A stretch of DNA of 64,000 bases. Origin: Crocinitomicaceae bacterium (GTDB lineage Bacteria > Bacteroidota > Bacteroidia > Flavobacteriales_D > Crocinitomicaceae). Each line of letters opens with the position of its first letter. Position 1 is the stretch's first letter. Location: assembly GCA_016719925.1 (NCBI GenBank), contig JADJYC010000006.1:62001-126000 (forward strand), given 5' to 3'. The notes beneath the pieces are model-generated. The model saw only the letters and a list, made by a program, of their open reading frames with translations, did no database searches and was not told the origin of the DNA. This document shows, piece after piece, positions 36,358 to 46,500 of this stretch. The position numbers and the translations under genes were made by a program.

Positions 36358-39300
36358 CTATTTGAGCACAGTTACATGTCCTCTGTAGGTATGTCTTTTA
36401 TCTGACATAGTTTCCTTGAATTCTATTTGCCAAACATATGTGCCGTCCTCAATTAATCCCTGATCACCGTAAGTACCTGACCATCCGAAATTATAGTTGT
36501 AAGATTCATACATGATTTCACCCCAGCGGTTGAATATGGTCATATGATAATCAAATGGATCAACACCTGAAGCAAAAACAGGTTTAAATTCCTGATTGAA
36601 TTCGTCTCCGTCTGGTGTAAATGTGTTTGGAATAAAGAATGTCAACACGTCCCAAACAGTTATTACCTGTTGGAATGAATCAACACATCCTAAATTATTA
36701 TAGGCATAAAGCGTAGCTAAATAATCAGCGTTACCAATCTGCGGATATAAGTGAACAGGATTTGTATCCAAAGAAGTTCCGCCATCACCAAATGTCCATT
36801 CATAATAATCTGCATTATTAGAAGAGTTGGTGAACGTCACTTCTGAATTGTATATATCCGGTACTTGCGGTGCGAAAACATATTCTGCTTCCGGTTGAGC
36901 AACTACAGTAATATAGTTTGTGTATGTAGCAGAAGATGGGCAGGCACCTGCTCCCTGAAGATTTAAAGTTACCGTGTATGTTCCTGGGTTGTTGTAAATA
37001 TGTTTTATACTGTCACACAATTGACCGAATCCATCACCAAAACTCCAAACACAGTTCTGTGTTGTTCCCGGTGTTGTGTTATAGAACCAAACTTCAAGCG
37101 GTGCACATCCTGTCAAAGTATCTGCGTAGTATGAAACTACCGGAGTAGGGTTGATGGTAATGTTTACTGACTGCTCATCAAAACAATTTGGTGTTGAACC
37201 AGTTTCATCATAAATATATAATGTGATCGAAGACGTGATTACATCGCCTGCATTCATTTGAGTACCTGTACCGTTTGGTCCTGTATAATACGCCTGATTA
37301 CCTGTCAGATTTGAACCATTGATTGCAGGCAGCACATAAGAATTACAATGAGACTGATCAGCCAAATCTGTGATTATAGGTTCAGCATTTACATTTATAG
37401 TAAAGGTTGCCTGATCTCCCGGACAAGCACCAATAGGCGGTACAGTGTGAGTAAATGTATACACTCCCGTTGCAAGACCATCAGTTGTGAAAACTCCAGT
37501 AGTTGAGTTAAACTGACCGGATGAAGTTGTTTCACTCCAGAATCCAACGATGTTATTTCCACTTAACAACGTATTCAGGTCAACAAATGAACCAGTTGTA
37601 TTACACATTGCTGTTGAATTATCTGCACCTGCATTTGGTAAATCAATTACTGAAATTGTAAAGTTTGCAACATCCGGAGTACAAGGAGCAACAGCATTTA
37701 CAGTATAAGTGAATGAATATACTCCTGCAGCTAATCCTGTTGATGTGAAGATTCCTGTTCCAGCATTGAACTGTCCTGATGAACTTGTTTCAGCCCAGAT
37801 TCCAGCACCATTGTTGCCAATGAGTAAAGTGTTCAGGTTGATTGTTGAACCAGCTGCATTACAAACTGCAGCACCATTATCAAGTCCCGCATAGGCATAT
37901 TGTGAAATAGTAACAGTCATTACAGCCTGATCACCAGCACAAGGGCCAGAAGCTGCAATCGAATAAGTGAATGTATATGTTCCGGCTGATGTATTGGCAA
38001 CATTCAGAATAGAAGTTCCTGCGTTGAACTGACCTGAAGGCACAACAGATGTTTCTGCCCATGCACCACCCGGATCAGCCCCGCTCAATAATGTTGAGAG
38101 GGTTAATGAAGCACCAGGCGTATTGCACAATTAAGTGCTGTTATCTGCACCTGCATTTGGTAAATTGGTTACAGTTATTGAGAAGTTTGCAACATCTGGT
38201 AAACATGGAGCAGCTGCTGCAACTGTATAAGTGAAAGTATAAACGCCAACTCCTAATCCAGAAGCATCGAAAACGCCTGTACCTGCATTAAACTGTCCGC
38301 TTGTTGTTGTTTCAAGCCATGTGCCTATTCCATTGTTCCCCGAAAGAAGAGTATTCAAGTCTAATGTTGCCCCGGCCATATTACAAAGTGTAGCACTGTT
38401 ATCCGCTCCTGCAATTGCTTCTTGAGATACTGTAATTGTAAAATCTGCAACATCCGGCACACATGGTGCTGTTCCATTGACAGTGTAAGTGAATGTATAA
38501 TTACCGGCAGCTAATCCGCCGGCAGTGAATACACCTGTACCTGCATTGAATTGACCAGATGCAGTGGTTTCAGCCCATATACCTGTTCCATTATTACCGG
38601 AAAGCAATGTGTTCAGATCAAGTGTTGTGCCAGCAGTATTACAAAGCGAAGCTGTATTGTCATTTCCTGCAAGTGCATTTTGATTAACTGTGATTGTCAT
38701 TGTTGCGATATCAGGTAAACAAGGGGCCACAACATCTGTAGTATAATTAAAAGTATAGTTACCAGCTGTCAGACCTGAAGCATCAAATATTCCTGTTCCT
38801 GCATTAAACTGTCCGGAAGAAGTAGTTTCACTCCAAACACCTGGATCAACGCCAGCGCCTAATAATGTGTTTACATCTATAGTGGTTCCCGCAGTATTAC
38901 ACAATGTTGCTGTGTTATCTGGTCCGGCAGTTGTACCACCGCTGAAGTTTACAATCACTTGTTCATAGTCAAAACATCCACCCACCGGATCGGCTATCAT
39001 CACATAAACAACATCACCCGGATTCATGATTGTTCCAGGAAATAAGTTGGTCATATCAGTTGCACTAGTTGGAATTGCAGAATGGAAAGTTGTTGTTGTT
39101 CCTGGTACTCCATTTAGGTCAGTTACAACCAACGTTGTCAAATCAAATCCACCGCAAGAACCAACTGGTGGAACAATATCAACCAAAGGACCAGTACCAA
39201 CATTCACATAAATTTCTTTTACAATGGTCATTGAAAGACAAGGGTTGATTGGAACTCCTGATACAGTATACAAAGTAGAAGTGCCTGGTGATGCAGTTAC

Positions 39301-40389
39301 AGAAACACCGGTGGTTGAGCTTAATCCTGTACCAGGACTCCATGTCCACGTGTAATCATTAACACCAGGTCCAGTCATGTCAAGTACAACAGATGCACCC
39401 GGGCAAGGTAAATAAGCAGTGTCCATTACTGGATTACAAACTGAACCTGCACCAACATAACCTGAAAAGTTAAATTCATATAATTGAGCAAATGCTTCAT
39501 CAACTTGTGTATCATCAAGAATAATTACAAATTCAAAAGTTTCAGATGCTCCGGCAGGCAGCGAATTTATTTTATATCCAAGTGCAATTGCCTCATCCAT
39601 GAATGAGGTAGAACCCAATGTGCCAACCAAAGGCCATGTACCGTTCCAGATATCAGAAGCATCCCGGTTTGCAAATCCTCCGTAAGCTACTCTGAATTGT
39701 TGTCCAATAGCTGCAATACCAACATAAGATAACCAAGGATTGGTTTGTGTTGCTGATACCAGTGCTTTTGGGCAAGCAGGAGTAGGCTGGGAAACAATTG
39801 TGTTTTGAGTTGTGTAATCGAAACTTAATGTTACGTTGTTGTCCGGGTCAAAATTTCTGTAATAATAAAGATCATTTAATGCGCTTCCAGTATTATTGGT
39901 AAGAGTCACTTCTGTTGTATAATAAAGTTCAGTTGAAACGAATTTATAGGTGATTTTCACACCAACACCCGCAGCTGTTCCGTTCCAGTCTACTGACATA
40001 CAGTTACCGTCAACCACATAGTTTGAAAGCGAACCGGGAATCTCATTATAATAAGAAGAGTTGTTAGAATAGTTTACACCGTTGACTTCAATACCAAATC
40101 CGTTTTCAGGTGAACCTGGTGTGAAAAAATCTCCGTCGTAATTGTTCCATCCGTCATTTTGTGGGTTGGCAACAAAACCAAAATAAACAGAAGGATCCCA
40201 CTGATCTGATCTGGCATTAGTACCGCCGATATCAGCAGTTCCCTCATGCCCGTTATTATGAATTGCAATTTCTGCAATGTTTCCCAGAAAATAAGCACCT
40301 GTTCCGGTAAGCTGTGAAATGGCTGGGGAAGCGGTCAGCGCAAAAAATGCAAGACCGATTGCTTTTAAAGTATTATTGGATTTTGACAT
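36358..40389 (-). CDS. Large modular surface adhesin, SprB-like, T9SS type B (one in-frame stop)
   Basis: About 1343 codons read in one frame. Signal peptide from the ATG at 40389 (MSKSNNTLKAIGLAFFALTA), an N-terminal domain of ~300 residues, then six ~84-residue Ig-like repeats (pattern LCNTAGTTLDLNTLL, SGQFNAGTGVF, YTFTYTV), two PKD-type domains (VWSFGDGFGQL, YEWTFGDGGTS) and a C-terminal gliding-type CHU_C sorting domain (FIPNTFTPDGDEFN, MTIFNRWGEIMYES, GTYVWQIEFKE). Predicted to be exported by T9SS and displayed on the surface, as SprB is in gliding flavobacteria. TAA at 38131-38133 interrupts repeat four (ADNST stop LCNTP) without a frame change. Transcribed after a small exported gene 11 bases upstream. 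Confidence 0.85.
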
Positions 40390-40400
40390 AAAAATCAATT

Positions 40401-40766
40401 CTAGTTTTGGCAAAGACTTTGGATATAATTATTCCACCAGATAACATCTTGTGGGTATTGAGTACGGTCAGCATGTACTTTCAGATAAGCAGCCTGATTT
40501 GCAAAATCAACTTTATAAGTCAGCCGGTTATTAGAAATAGCTCCGAAAACTTTCTGAGCATCAATTTCAGTAGCGAAATTTAATGAAGAGATATCGATTT
40601 TATAAAACTCCTGCAGGGGCTGAGCCGTGTCAATAGACACACAATAATTTGCGGTGATGGTTCCGGTACCATAATTGTCTGGCCATTGAGCAAAAGTTAA
40701 TTGAGTTACAAGTGTTAAAGCAGAAGCTAAGAACAGTTGTTTGAAGTTTGATATCACTGATTTCAT
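40401..40766 (-). CDS. Small exported protein preceding the adhesin
   Basis: 121 residues from the ATG at 40766 (MKSVISNFKQLFLASALTLV, signal peptide to TFAQ). The mature part (DNYGTGTITANYCVSIDTAQ, ending NNYIQSLCQN) has two cysteines. Not recognised. The gap of 11 bases to the adhesin start implies cotranscription and perhaps a shared export or assembly role (inference). Confidence 0.7.
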   Translation of the reverse strand: MKSVISNFKQLFLASALTLVTQLTFAQWPDNYGTGTITANYCVSIDTAQPLQEFYKIDISSLNFATEIDAQKVFGAISNNRLTYKVDFANQAAYLKVHADRTQYPQDVIWWNNYIQSLCQN

Positions 40767-40971
40767 ACTGAGATGTTTGATTTTCATTTAGTAAACTTAA
40801 TGCTTAAGACGCAGGGAGTATTGATCAGGTTGCTTTTTTTTCTAAATTGTTTTAAATTGTTAAAAACAGGGTTTTACAAAAATCCTGATATTAATCATAT
40901 TTGGCCGGAATCCAGATCATTTTTTGTGACTGTTTCCGTTAGAATTTTGAATCAACTTAAAACTCAATATT

Positions 40972-41280
40972 ATGGCTCATTCACATGCAGAAGACGAAAA
41001 GTTATCAAATTTTAATCTGATGAATAAATTGTTCTACGATCACAATACAAACCGGTATGGTATAATATCGATGCTTCTTCTATTTGTAGGATGCGGTGGA
41101 GGAATTGCTGTCGGAATGGGTGCGCTTGACCATGTCATACAACTAGTATTGTTGGTATTGCCTACAATGACAGCACTTGCTATGATTCTTGCTGTAGCGC
41201 CTATGCGGGTGATTATTTATTCATCTATTTTTGCCGTTATAATAGATATACTTGTTATTATTTATAACGTTATAAGCTGA
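40972..41280 (+). CDS. Small membrane protein
   Basis: 102 residues. A soluble N-terminal His-containing part (MAHSHAEDEKLSNFNLMNKL) precedes three hydrophobic segments (IISMLLLFVGCGGGIAVGMG, LVLLVLPTMTALAMILAV and IIYSSIFAVIIDILVIIYNV). Unknown function; a glycine-rich first helix is notable. Ends just before a bidirectional terminator. Confidence 0.65.
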   Translation: MAHSHAEDEKLSNFNLMNKLFYDHNTNRYGIISMLLLFVGCGGGIAVGMGALDHVIQLVLLVLPTMTALAMILAVAPMRVIIYSSIFAVIIDILVIIYNVIS

Positions 41281-41309
41281 TTTTTTTTAGATTGATACAT
41301 AACTTGACA

Positions 41310-41345
41310 AAAGTGCCTGATCATCGGATCAGGCACTTTTTTTAT
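41310..41345. terminator. Bidirectional intrinsic terminator
   Basis: Perfect 12-bp stem aaagtgcctgat (41310-41321) / atcaggcacttt (41328-41339), six-base loop, Ts to the right and As to the left, between two convergent genes. Confidence 0.8.
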
Positions 41346-41638
41346 GGAAAAGAAATTTTGTGCTTTTTGCAATACCAGTTTTCATCTGCGAGTTCGCATC
41401 CTCCTAAAATAATCAATCCGGAATCAGCTCTTTCAAAGGACCTTTCATCAGGGAATCCATAGAGAATCTGAATTATTGAATCAGTATGCCCTTCAGGACA
41501 TTCAGGCGTAGTGTTATGAATTGATGTTGAGTTGTTGATCAACAAAGATTCATTGTCTGTTTTTTTTTCATCTGAACAGTTAATTAAACCTGTTAGAATA
41601 ATACCCGAAATAAAAACCAATGAAATAAAATGTCTCAT
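41342..41638 (-). CDS. Small lipoprotein
   Basis: 98 residues; the lipoprotein signal MRHFISLVFISGIILTGLIN precedes Cys21. The mature part holds three more Cys (ECPEGHTD, GGCELADENWYCKKHK), suggesting a small metal- or disulfide-stabilised fold. Unrecognised. Divergent from the WD40-caspase gene with only ~36 bases between start codons. Confidence 0.65.
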   Translation of the reverse strand: MRHFISLVFISGIILTGLINCSDEKKTDNESLLINNSTSIHNTTPECPEGHTDSIIQILYGFPDERSFERADSGLIILGGCELADENWYCKKHKISFP

Positions 41639-41674
41639 CTTTCTAAGTTATTAATTTTGAGCAAATTTAAAGCC

Positions 41675-44600
41675 ATGCTCATGTTGTTTCGATTTATATT
41701 CTTTACACTCTTTTTGTTGTTTGGTTCACATTTATTTTCACAACAGCAATTTCAACTTGAGTCTGTTTTGCAAAAAGGACATTCACAGGTAATAACATGT
41801 TATGCTTTTAGTCCTGATTCAGCTTATGTTGCAACGGGCAGCGCTGACAATTCTGTCATTCTCTGGAATATTGAATCGGGAAGAATTGTAAGGGTATTTA
41901 ACAAACACAGTGAGACTGTCTATTCGCTTTTTTTCAGTCCGGACGGTAAATCATTGTTGTCTGCATCAAAAGATAATACGGCAAAATTATCAGACGTATT
42001 AACCGGAAAATTAATACGCACTTACAAGCTGGACAGGGAAGAACTGGACATGGCCGTCTTTTCGCCGGATGGAAAATTTGTTCTTCTTTTTGATCATCGT
42101 GACGGAATTCACGTATTCGATGCTTCAAATGGAAAGAAACTTTATAAAACAGACAAGAGTTACAGTCTTCTGAATTATAACGGAATTACAAATTCAAAAT
42201 GCGATAAGATTCTTGCCATGGGTGATTATTCAAAATTTTATGAATGCAACTTAACAAATGGTGACACGCTCCGTGAATTTGAATTTGATAAACCCTATCT
42301 GATTTCTTACTCTCCAAATGACAAATACATTGCAGTCAGTTCAGCCAAATTATTTACGCAGGTTTTTGATGCGGCTAATGGCAAACTTTTATACACGCTT
42401 AAAGACGGGACAGAAGAATGTGACGGCTGCAATACCAGACACGTTTTTTCCAACTCCGGAAATTTTCTGGTAACCATGTCAGACAAAGTAGACGGAATTG
42501 TATGGGATATGACTAACGGAAAAAAAGTGAAAAGTATTTCTGCTTTCAGAGAGAGACCTTATACACTTAAATTCAGTCCGGATGATTCTCATGTTTTGAT
42601 TTCTTTTGATGAGGACGTATTTGTTTACGAGGTAAAAACCGGAAAAGAAAAAATACATCATCACGTTGAAAACATCAGCTATTTTGACTTTAATTTTTCT
42701 GCAGACGGAACAATGATACTTTTACCAGGATTGGATAATGAAGCAATAATGTATAATGTCATTACTGGAAAAAAGCAAAAATCACTGCGCGGTTTTCTGA
42801 ATAAAAAAAGGGATGACGGTTTAAGTTATTCTTCCACTAACTGGACTGATCAGAGAATCATGAAATTTATTTCGCTCAAAAGAAATTTTGCCCTGAGTCC
42901 GGATAATAAATTTCTTGTTTTTGGAAATGTTGATTCTACCGCTATGGTATTGAATCTTGAGACAGGAAAAATCGATCTTAATTTAAACGGACACCATAAA
43001 GTTGTTTACGCATTTGATTACAGTCCGGATGGAAAATGGATTGCAACAGCGGGCGGAGACAGACAAGTGTTTTTATGGGATGCTAAAACCGGTGTTCTGG
43101 TAAAAAAACTGGTTGGACACCGTGAATTGATTTTTGATATCAAATTCAGTGAAGATGGTTCAAAACTGGCAAGCGGCAGCTGGGACGGAACAATGAGATT
43201 ATGGGATATGAATGACCTTGGAGAATCAACCGTTATGGATCTTGGAAATGTATCACCCTATGCAGTTGGATTTACAAAAAACGGATTATATGCAGTGACC
43301 GGAGATCTTGACCGTAACGTTGATTTCTGGGAACTTGATGCAGGCAGCTCATTCAGAACTTTAGTCGGACACACTGGTGTGATTTCATCGTTTGATTTTA
43401 CCGCGGATGGAAAAAATATAGTCTCTTCCAGCTGGGATGGAAAAGTTAAAATGTGGGACATCTTAACCGGAATGCTTATTGGAAAAATGGAAAATCATGA
43501 TGGACCGGTTTACAGTATTTCATGTGATCCGAAATCCCGATTTGTTGCATCAGGAAGTGCTGATAACTCAATCATTCTATGGTCGGCTCAAACCAATACA
43601 ATTAATAAACTTAACGGACATGCGAGTCCTGTAACTGCTTTGATTTGTACTGCAGATGGCAATAAATTAATTTCAGGTGATTCAGAAGGAATGATAAAAG
43701 TATGGGATCTCAACTCAGGTAAAGAACTATTCTCGCGCATGCAGATCAGCAGAAATGAATGGCTTGCAACAACACCTGATGGATCATTTGACGGTTCTTC
43801 CAAATCTCTGGATGTGGTAAATTATGTTTCTGGTATGGAAGTAATTCCCGTTGGTTCATTGTTTGATAAATACTATACTCCTGAACTGATTCAAAAGGTA
43901 AATAACGGAACCAAAAAAACAGAGACTGGTGAAAATCTTCATCAGATTCTTAAAACTTCACCACTAATTTCCTTTGAAATATCTGATGTAAACGCACGGG
44001 CGGGATTGGTAAATGACTCAGTTTTTCAGTGGCAGAAAGCTGTATTGCCTTTAGGAATCAGAATTAACAGTCAGGGAGAATCAATTGATGAAATCAGAAT
44101 TTATAATAACGGTAAACTGGTCATTCAGGAATCACTTTCAAATGAACTTGTTTTCAGAGGTGAGTCAAAAGACATACGTCAATTTGAAATTCCTTTGAGT
44201 AACGGAACGAATAACCTTTCTGCAGTGGTCATTAATGAAAACAGAACAGAGTCAAGTCCGGTTGATATGGTGGTAAATTATGACGGTGTTGCCGGCATGA
44301 CAGATTTATTTATCCTCTCCATTGGAATCAATCAGTATAAAAATCCTCCATACAATCTGGACTATGCAGTCAATGATGCAACCACATTTGTACAAACTAT
44401 AACCAAAGGAGCGGATTCACTTTTTTCTTCAGTCAAAACCATAGAAATATTTAATGAGCGCGCAACTAAATTGGAAATTCTGAAAGCAGTAAATGAATTG
44501 AAAACACAAATTGGTCCTGAAGATGTTTTTGTTTTTTATTATGCCGGACACGGAGTAATGAGTTATGAAAAAATTCCGGAGGATTCAGATTTTTTCATTG

Positions 44601-45076
44601 TCACACACGATGTTACAAATCTCTACGGAGAAACAACTTTGTTGAGACAAATAGCTATATCTGCACATGAATTAATGGAATATTCAAAACAAATCAGTGC
44701 AGAAAAACAACTATTTATTCTGGACGCATGTCATTCCGGCGGAGCTTTGGATGCCTTTGCTTCAAGAGGTGATGGCAGAGAAAAAACACTTGCGCAATTA
44801 GCCAGAAGTACAGGAACCTTTTTCATAACGGCATCACAGGATGCTCAATACGCCAATGAAGTAGGGGATTTAAAGCATGGATTATTTACTTATGCCTTAC
44901 TTGAAATTCTTAACGGTGAAAAAGGAAACAACGGAGATGATAAAATCACAGTGAGTGAAATGAAGGTGTATGTGGAAGAACGGGTTCCGGAGTTGTCAGA
45001 ACAATACAGAGGTACTGCACAGTACCCTACCAGTTATAGCTTTGGGCAGGATTTTCCGATTGTCATTTTGAAATGA
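41675..45076 (+). CDS. Exported WD40-repeat protein with C-terminal caspase-like (C14) peptidase
   Basis: 1133 residues from the ATG at 41675, chosen because MLMLFRFIFFTLFLLFGSHL is a clean signal peptide ending at FSQQ. Roughly 14 WD40 repeats follow (for example GHSQVITCYAFSPDSAYVAT, then SADNSVILWNIESG), enough for two seven-bladed propellers, then a linker (NEWLATTPDGSFDGSS), an Ig-like region, and a caspase domain from about residue 880. The catalytic dyad is His959 in VFYYAGHGVMSY and Cys1019 in FILDACHSGGALDAF. A GDDKITVSE segment near the end is common in bacterial caspases. No T9SS tail or transmembrane helix at the C-terminus. Likely a periplasmic or surface protease with a protein-binding sensor; target unknown. 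Arginine/lysine versus aspartate specificity is not evident. Confidence 0.92.
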   Translation: MLMLFRFIFFTLFLLFGSHLFSQQQFQLESVLQKGHSQVITCYAFSPDSAYVATGSADNSVILWNIESGRIVRVFNKHSETVYSLFFSPDGKSLLSASKDNTAKLSDVLTGKLIRTYKLDREELDMAVFSPDGKFVLLFDHRDGIHVFDASNGKKLYKTDKSYSLLNYNGITNSKCDKILAMGDYSKFYECNLTNGDTLREFEFDKPYLISYSPNDKYIAVSSAKLFTQVFDAANGKLLYTLKDGTEECDGCNTRHVFSNSGNFLVTMSDKVDGIVWDMTNGKKVKSISAFRERPYTLKFSPDDSHVLISFDEDVFVYEVKTGKEKIHHHVENISYFDFNFSADGTMILLPGLDNEAIMYNVITGKKQKSLRGFLNKKRDDGLSYSSTNWTDQRIMKFISLKRNFALSPDNKFLVFGNVDSTAMVLNLETGKIDLNLNGHHKVVYAFDYSPDGKWIATAGGDRQVFLWDAKTGVLVKKLVGHRELIFDIKFSEDGSKLASGSWDGTMRLWDMNDLGESTVMDLGNVSPYAVGFTKNGLYAVTGDLDRNVDFWELDAGSSFRTLVGHTGVISSFDFTADGKNIVSSSWDGKVKMWDILTGMLIGKMENHDGPVYSISCDPKSRFVASGSADNSIILWSAQTNTINKLNGHASPVTALICTADGNKLISGDSEGMIKVWDLNSGKELFSRMQISRNEWLATTPDGSFDGSSKSLDVVNYVSGMEVIPVGSLFDKYYTPELIQKVNNGTKKTETGENLHQILKTSPLISFEISDVNARAGLVNDSVFQWQKAVLPLGIRINSQGESIDEIRIYNNGKLVIQESLSNELVFRGESKDIRQFEIPLSNGTNNLSAVVINENRTESSPVDMVVNYDGVAGMTDLFILSIGINQYKNPPYNLDYAVNDATTFVQTITKGADSLFSSVKTIEIFNERATKLEILKAVNELKTQIGPEDVFVFYYAGHGVMSYEKIPEDSDFFIVTHDVTNLYGETTLLRQIAISAHELMEYSKQISAEKQLFILDACHSGGALDAFASRGDGREKTLAQLARSTGTFFITASQDAQYANEVGDLKHGLFTYALLEILNGEKGNNGDDKITVSEMKVYVEERVPELSEQYRGTAQYPTSYSFGQDFPIVILK

Positions 45077-45154
45077 TTTTGAATGATTACTTCGTGATTT
45101 TTTAGTAGACAAACAACTCATTTTGTTTTTATTTAGACGATTGTCAATGAGTTT

Positions 45155-45187
45155 ATTGCAAATATGCCGTCGCCGGTGTTATATTTG
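45155..45187 (+). promoter_or_regulatory. Promoter of the first T9SS cargo gene
   Basis: ATTG at 45155-45158, 21 bases, then TATATTTG at 45180-45187; fits the Bacteroidota consensus. The ATG follows 20 bases later. Confidence 0.55.
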
Positions 45188-45207
45188 ATTAACCATTTAA
45201 TCTACAT

Positions 45208-46386
45208 ATGAATAAAAAACTTACTCTTTTAATTTTACTGCTTATTCCTTTTCTGGCAAATACGCAAACCAGAATAACTAATAATGCTGCCGTTGGTATT
45301 GCAGGTGGGAATTCAGTGGCATGTGCGGGACCAACTCCTACTTTCATAATAACAACGGATAATTCATTTTTTCATATTTATGATTTAGAAGATTATCCAA
45401 ATATTGTTGACACAGCTTTTATTGTAAGAATGAAAGTGGGTTGTGAAGAAACTGCCGGAGGTCCTTATAGTATAGTAGGTAAAGTGCATCACATCACCGG
45501 TTCAGCAAGTTATGCGAATTGTGTTTTAATTGCTGATGATACCGTTGCGGTTCTCCCTGATTCAACATTGTACCGTCTCCATATTCCATTTAATGACAAC
45601 TATATTTATGTACTTCCAAATGATTCTTTGGCTTGTGAGTTGCATCTTCCGGCAAATCTGACTTCTTCATTTTTCCCAGGATCAAATACTTCACCTGAAT
45701 CCAGTCCAACATACATCATGGCTGGCGGATGTACAATTCCTGATATGGTTACTGTTTCTTCAATTGGTTATGCTTCTATGCATATGATTATGAATCTCTA
45801 TGTCAACCAAAGACCAATGTTGACGAATATGGCACCAAGTATCTTTAAAGATGATTCAGTTTATTTTTCGGCAACTGAAATTGATAATATCTGGACTGAC
45901 AATGATAATGATGGTTTTACAATGATTAAAGTAACCTCATTGCCAACTAACGGAATTCTTGATTTGGCTGGAACTACATTGGTACTTGGTGATACCGTTT
46001 TATCAACTGAAATTGATCAGTTTTACTACATTCCAAATGCAGGATATTCTGGAGCTGATAATTTTTCATTTATTGCAAGAGATTCAAGTCACTGGTCACT
46101 TGATTCATCACATGTTGATGTAACAGTTATTAACTGGCAGGTTGGAGTAGAGGAAAATAATATACAACCAGTGGTTGTATATCCAAATCCTGCTTCAAAA
46201 ATGATTACACTTTCAGGGGAAGGTGTAATAGAATACGTGCGTATTTTCAATGCTGAAGGCAAATTGGTGTATTCAAAAGTATCAGATGAAAACATAATCG
46301 ACATTTCAACACTGGAAAACGGAACCTACTTCATTGAAGTTAAAACGGATCAGAGCACAATTACAAACCGCTTTATTAAACAATAA
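45208..46386 (+). CDS. T9SS type A cargo protein with cadherin-like module (paralogue 1)
   Basis: 392 residues: signal peptide MNKKLTLLILLLIPFLANTQ, an N-terminal beta domain (FFHIYDLEDYPNIVDTAFIV), a cadherin/Ig-like module (IWTDNDNDGFTMIKVTSLP, YIPNAGYSGADNFSFIARD) with a likely Ca-binding DNDNDG loop, and a T9SS type A tail (VVVYPNPASKMITLS to TNRFIKQ). Surface-exposed or released. Same architecture as the next gene; a terminator separates them. Ligand unknown. Confidence 0.85.
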   Translation: MNKKLTLLILLLIPFLANTQTRITNNAAVGIAGGNSVACAGPTPTFIITTDNSFFHIYDLEDYPNIVDTAFIVRMKVGCEETAGGPYSIVGKVHHITGSASYANCVLIADDTVAVLPDSTLYRLHIPFNDNYIYVLPNDSLACELHLPANLTSSFFPGSNTSPESSPTYIMAGGCTIPDMVTVSSIGYASMHMIMNLYVNQRPMLTNMAPSIFKDDSVYFSATEIDNIWTDNDNDGFTMIKVTSLPTNGILDLAGTTLVLGDTVLSTEIDQFYYIPNAGYSGADNFSFIARDSSHWSLDSSHVDVTVINWQVGVEENNIQPVVVYPNPASKMITLSGEGVIEYVRIFNAEGKLVYSKVSDENIIDISTLENGTYFIEVKTDQSTITNRFIKQ

Positions 46387-46404
46387 TAGATTTTAAAGTT
46401 TTGG

Positions 46405-46435
46405 AAAGACTGCTCAAAAGGGCAGTCTTTTTTTT
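46405..46435 (+). terminator. Intrinsic terminator between the two T9SS paralogues
   Basis: Stem aaagactgc (46405-46413) / gcagtcttt (46422-46430), eight-base loop, T run to 46435. Confidence 0.85.
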
Positions 46436-46451
46436 GATGTTTGGTTTCTTT

Positions 46452-46482
46452 TTTGGTTCTCTCACTTACCTCCTTAAATTTG
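46452..46482 (+). promoter_or_regulatory. Promoter of the paralogue 2 / caspase / OmpA operon
   Basis: TTTG at 46452-46455, exactly 19 bases, then TAAATTTG at 46475-46482: a perfect consensus. The ATG is 19 bases downstream, so the leader is about a dozen bases. Confidence 0.7.
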
Positions 46483-46500
46483 TACACGTTATACTGGCAG

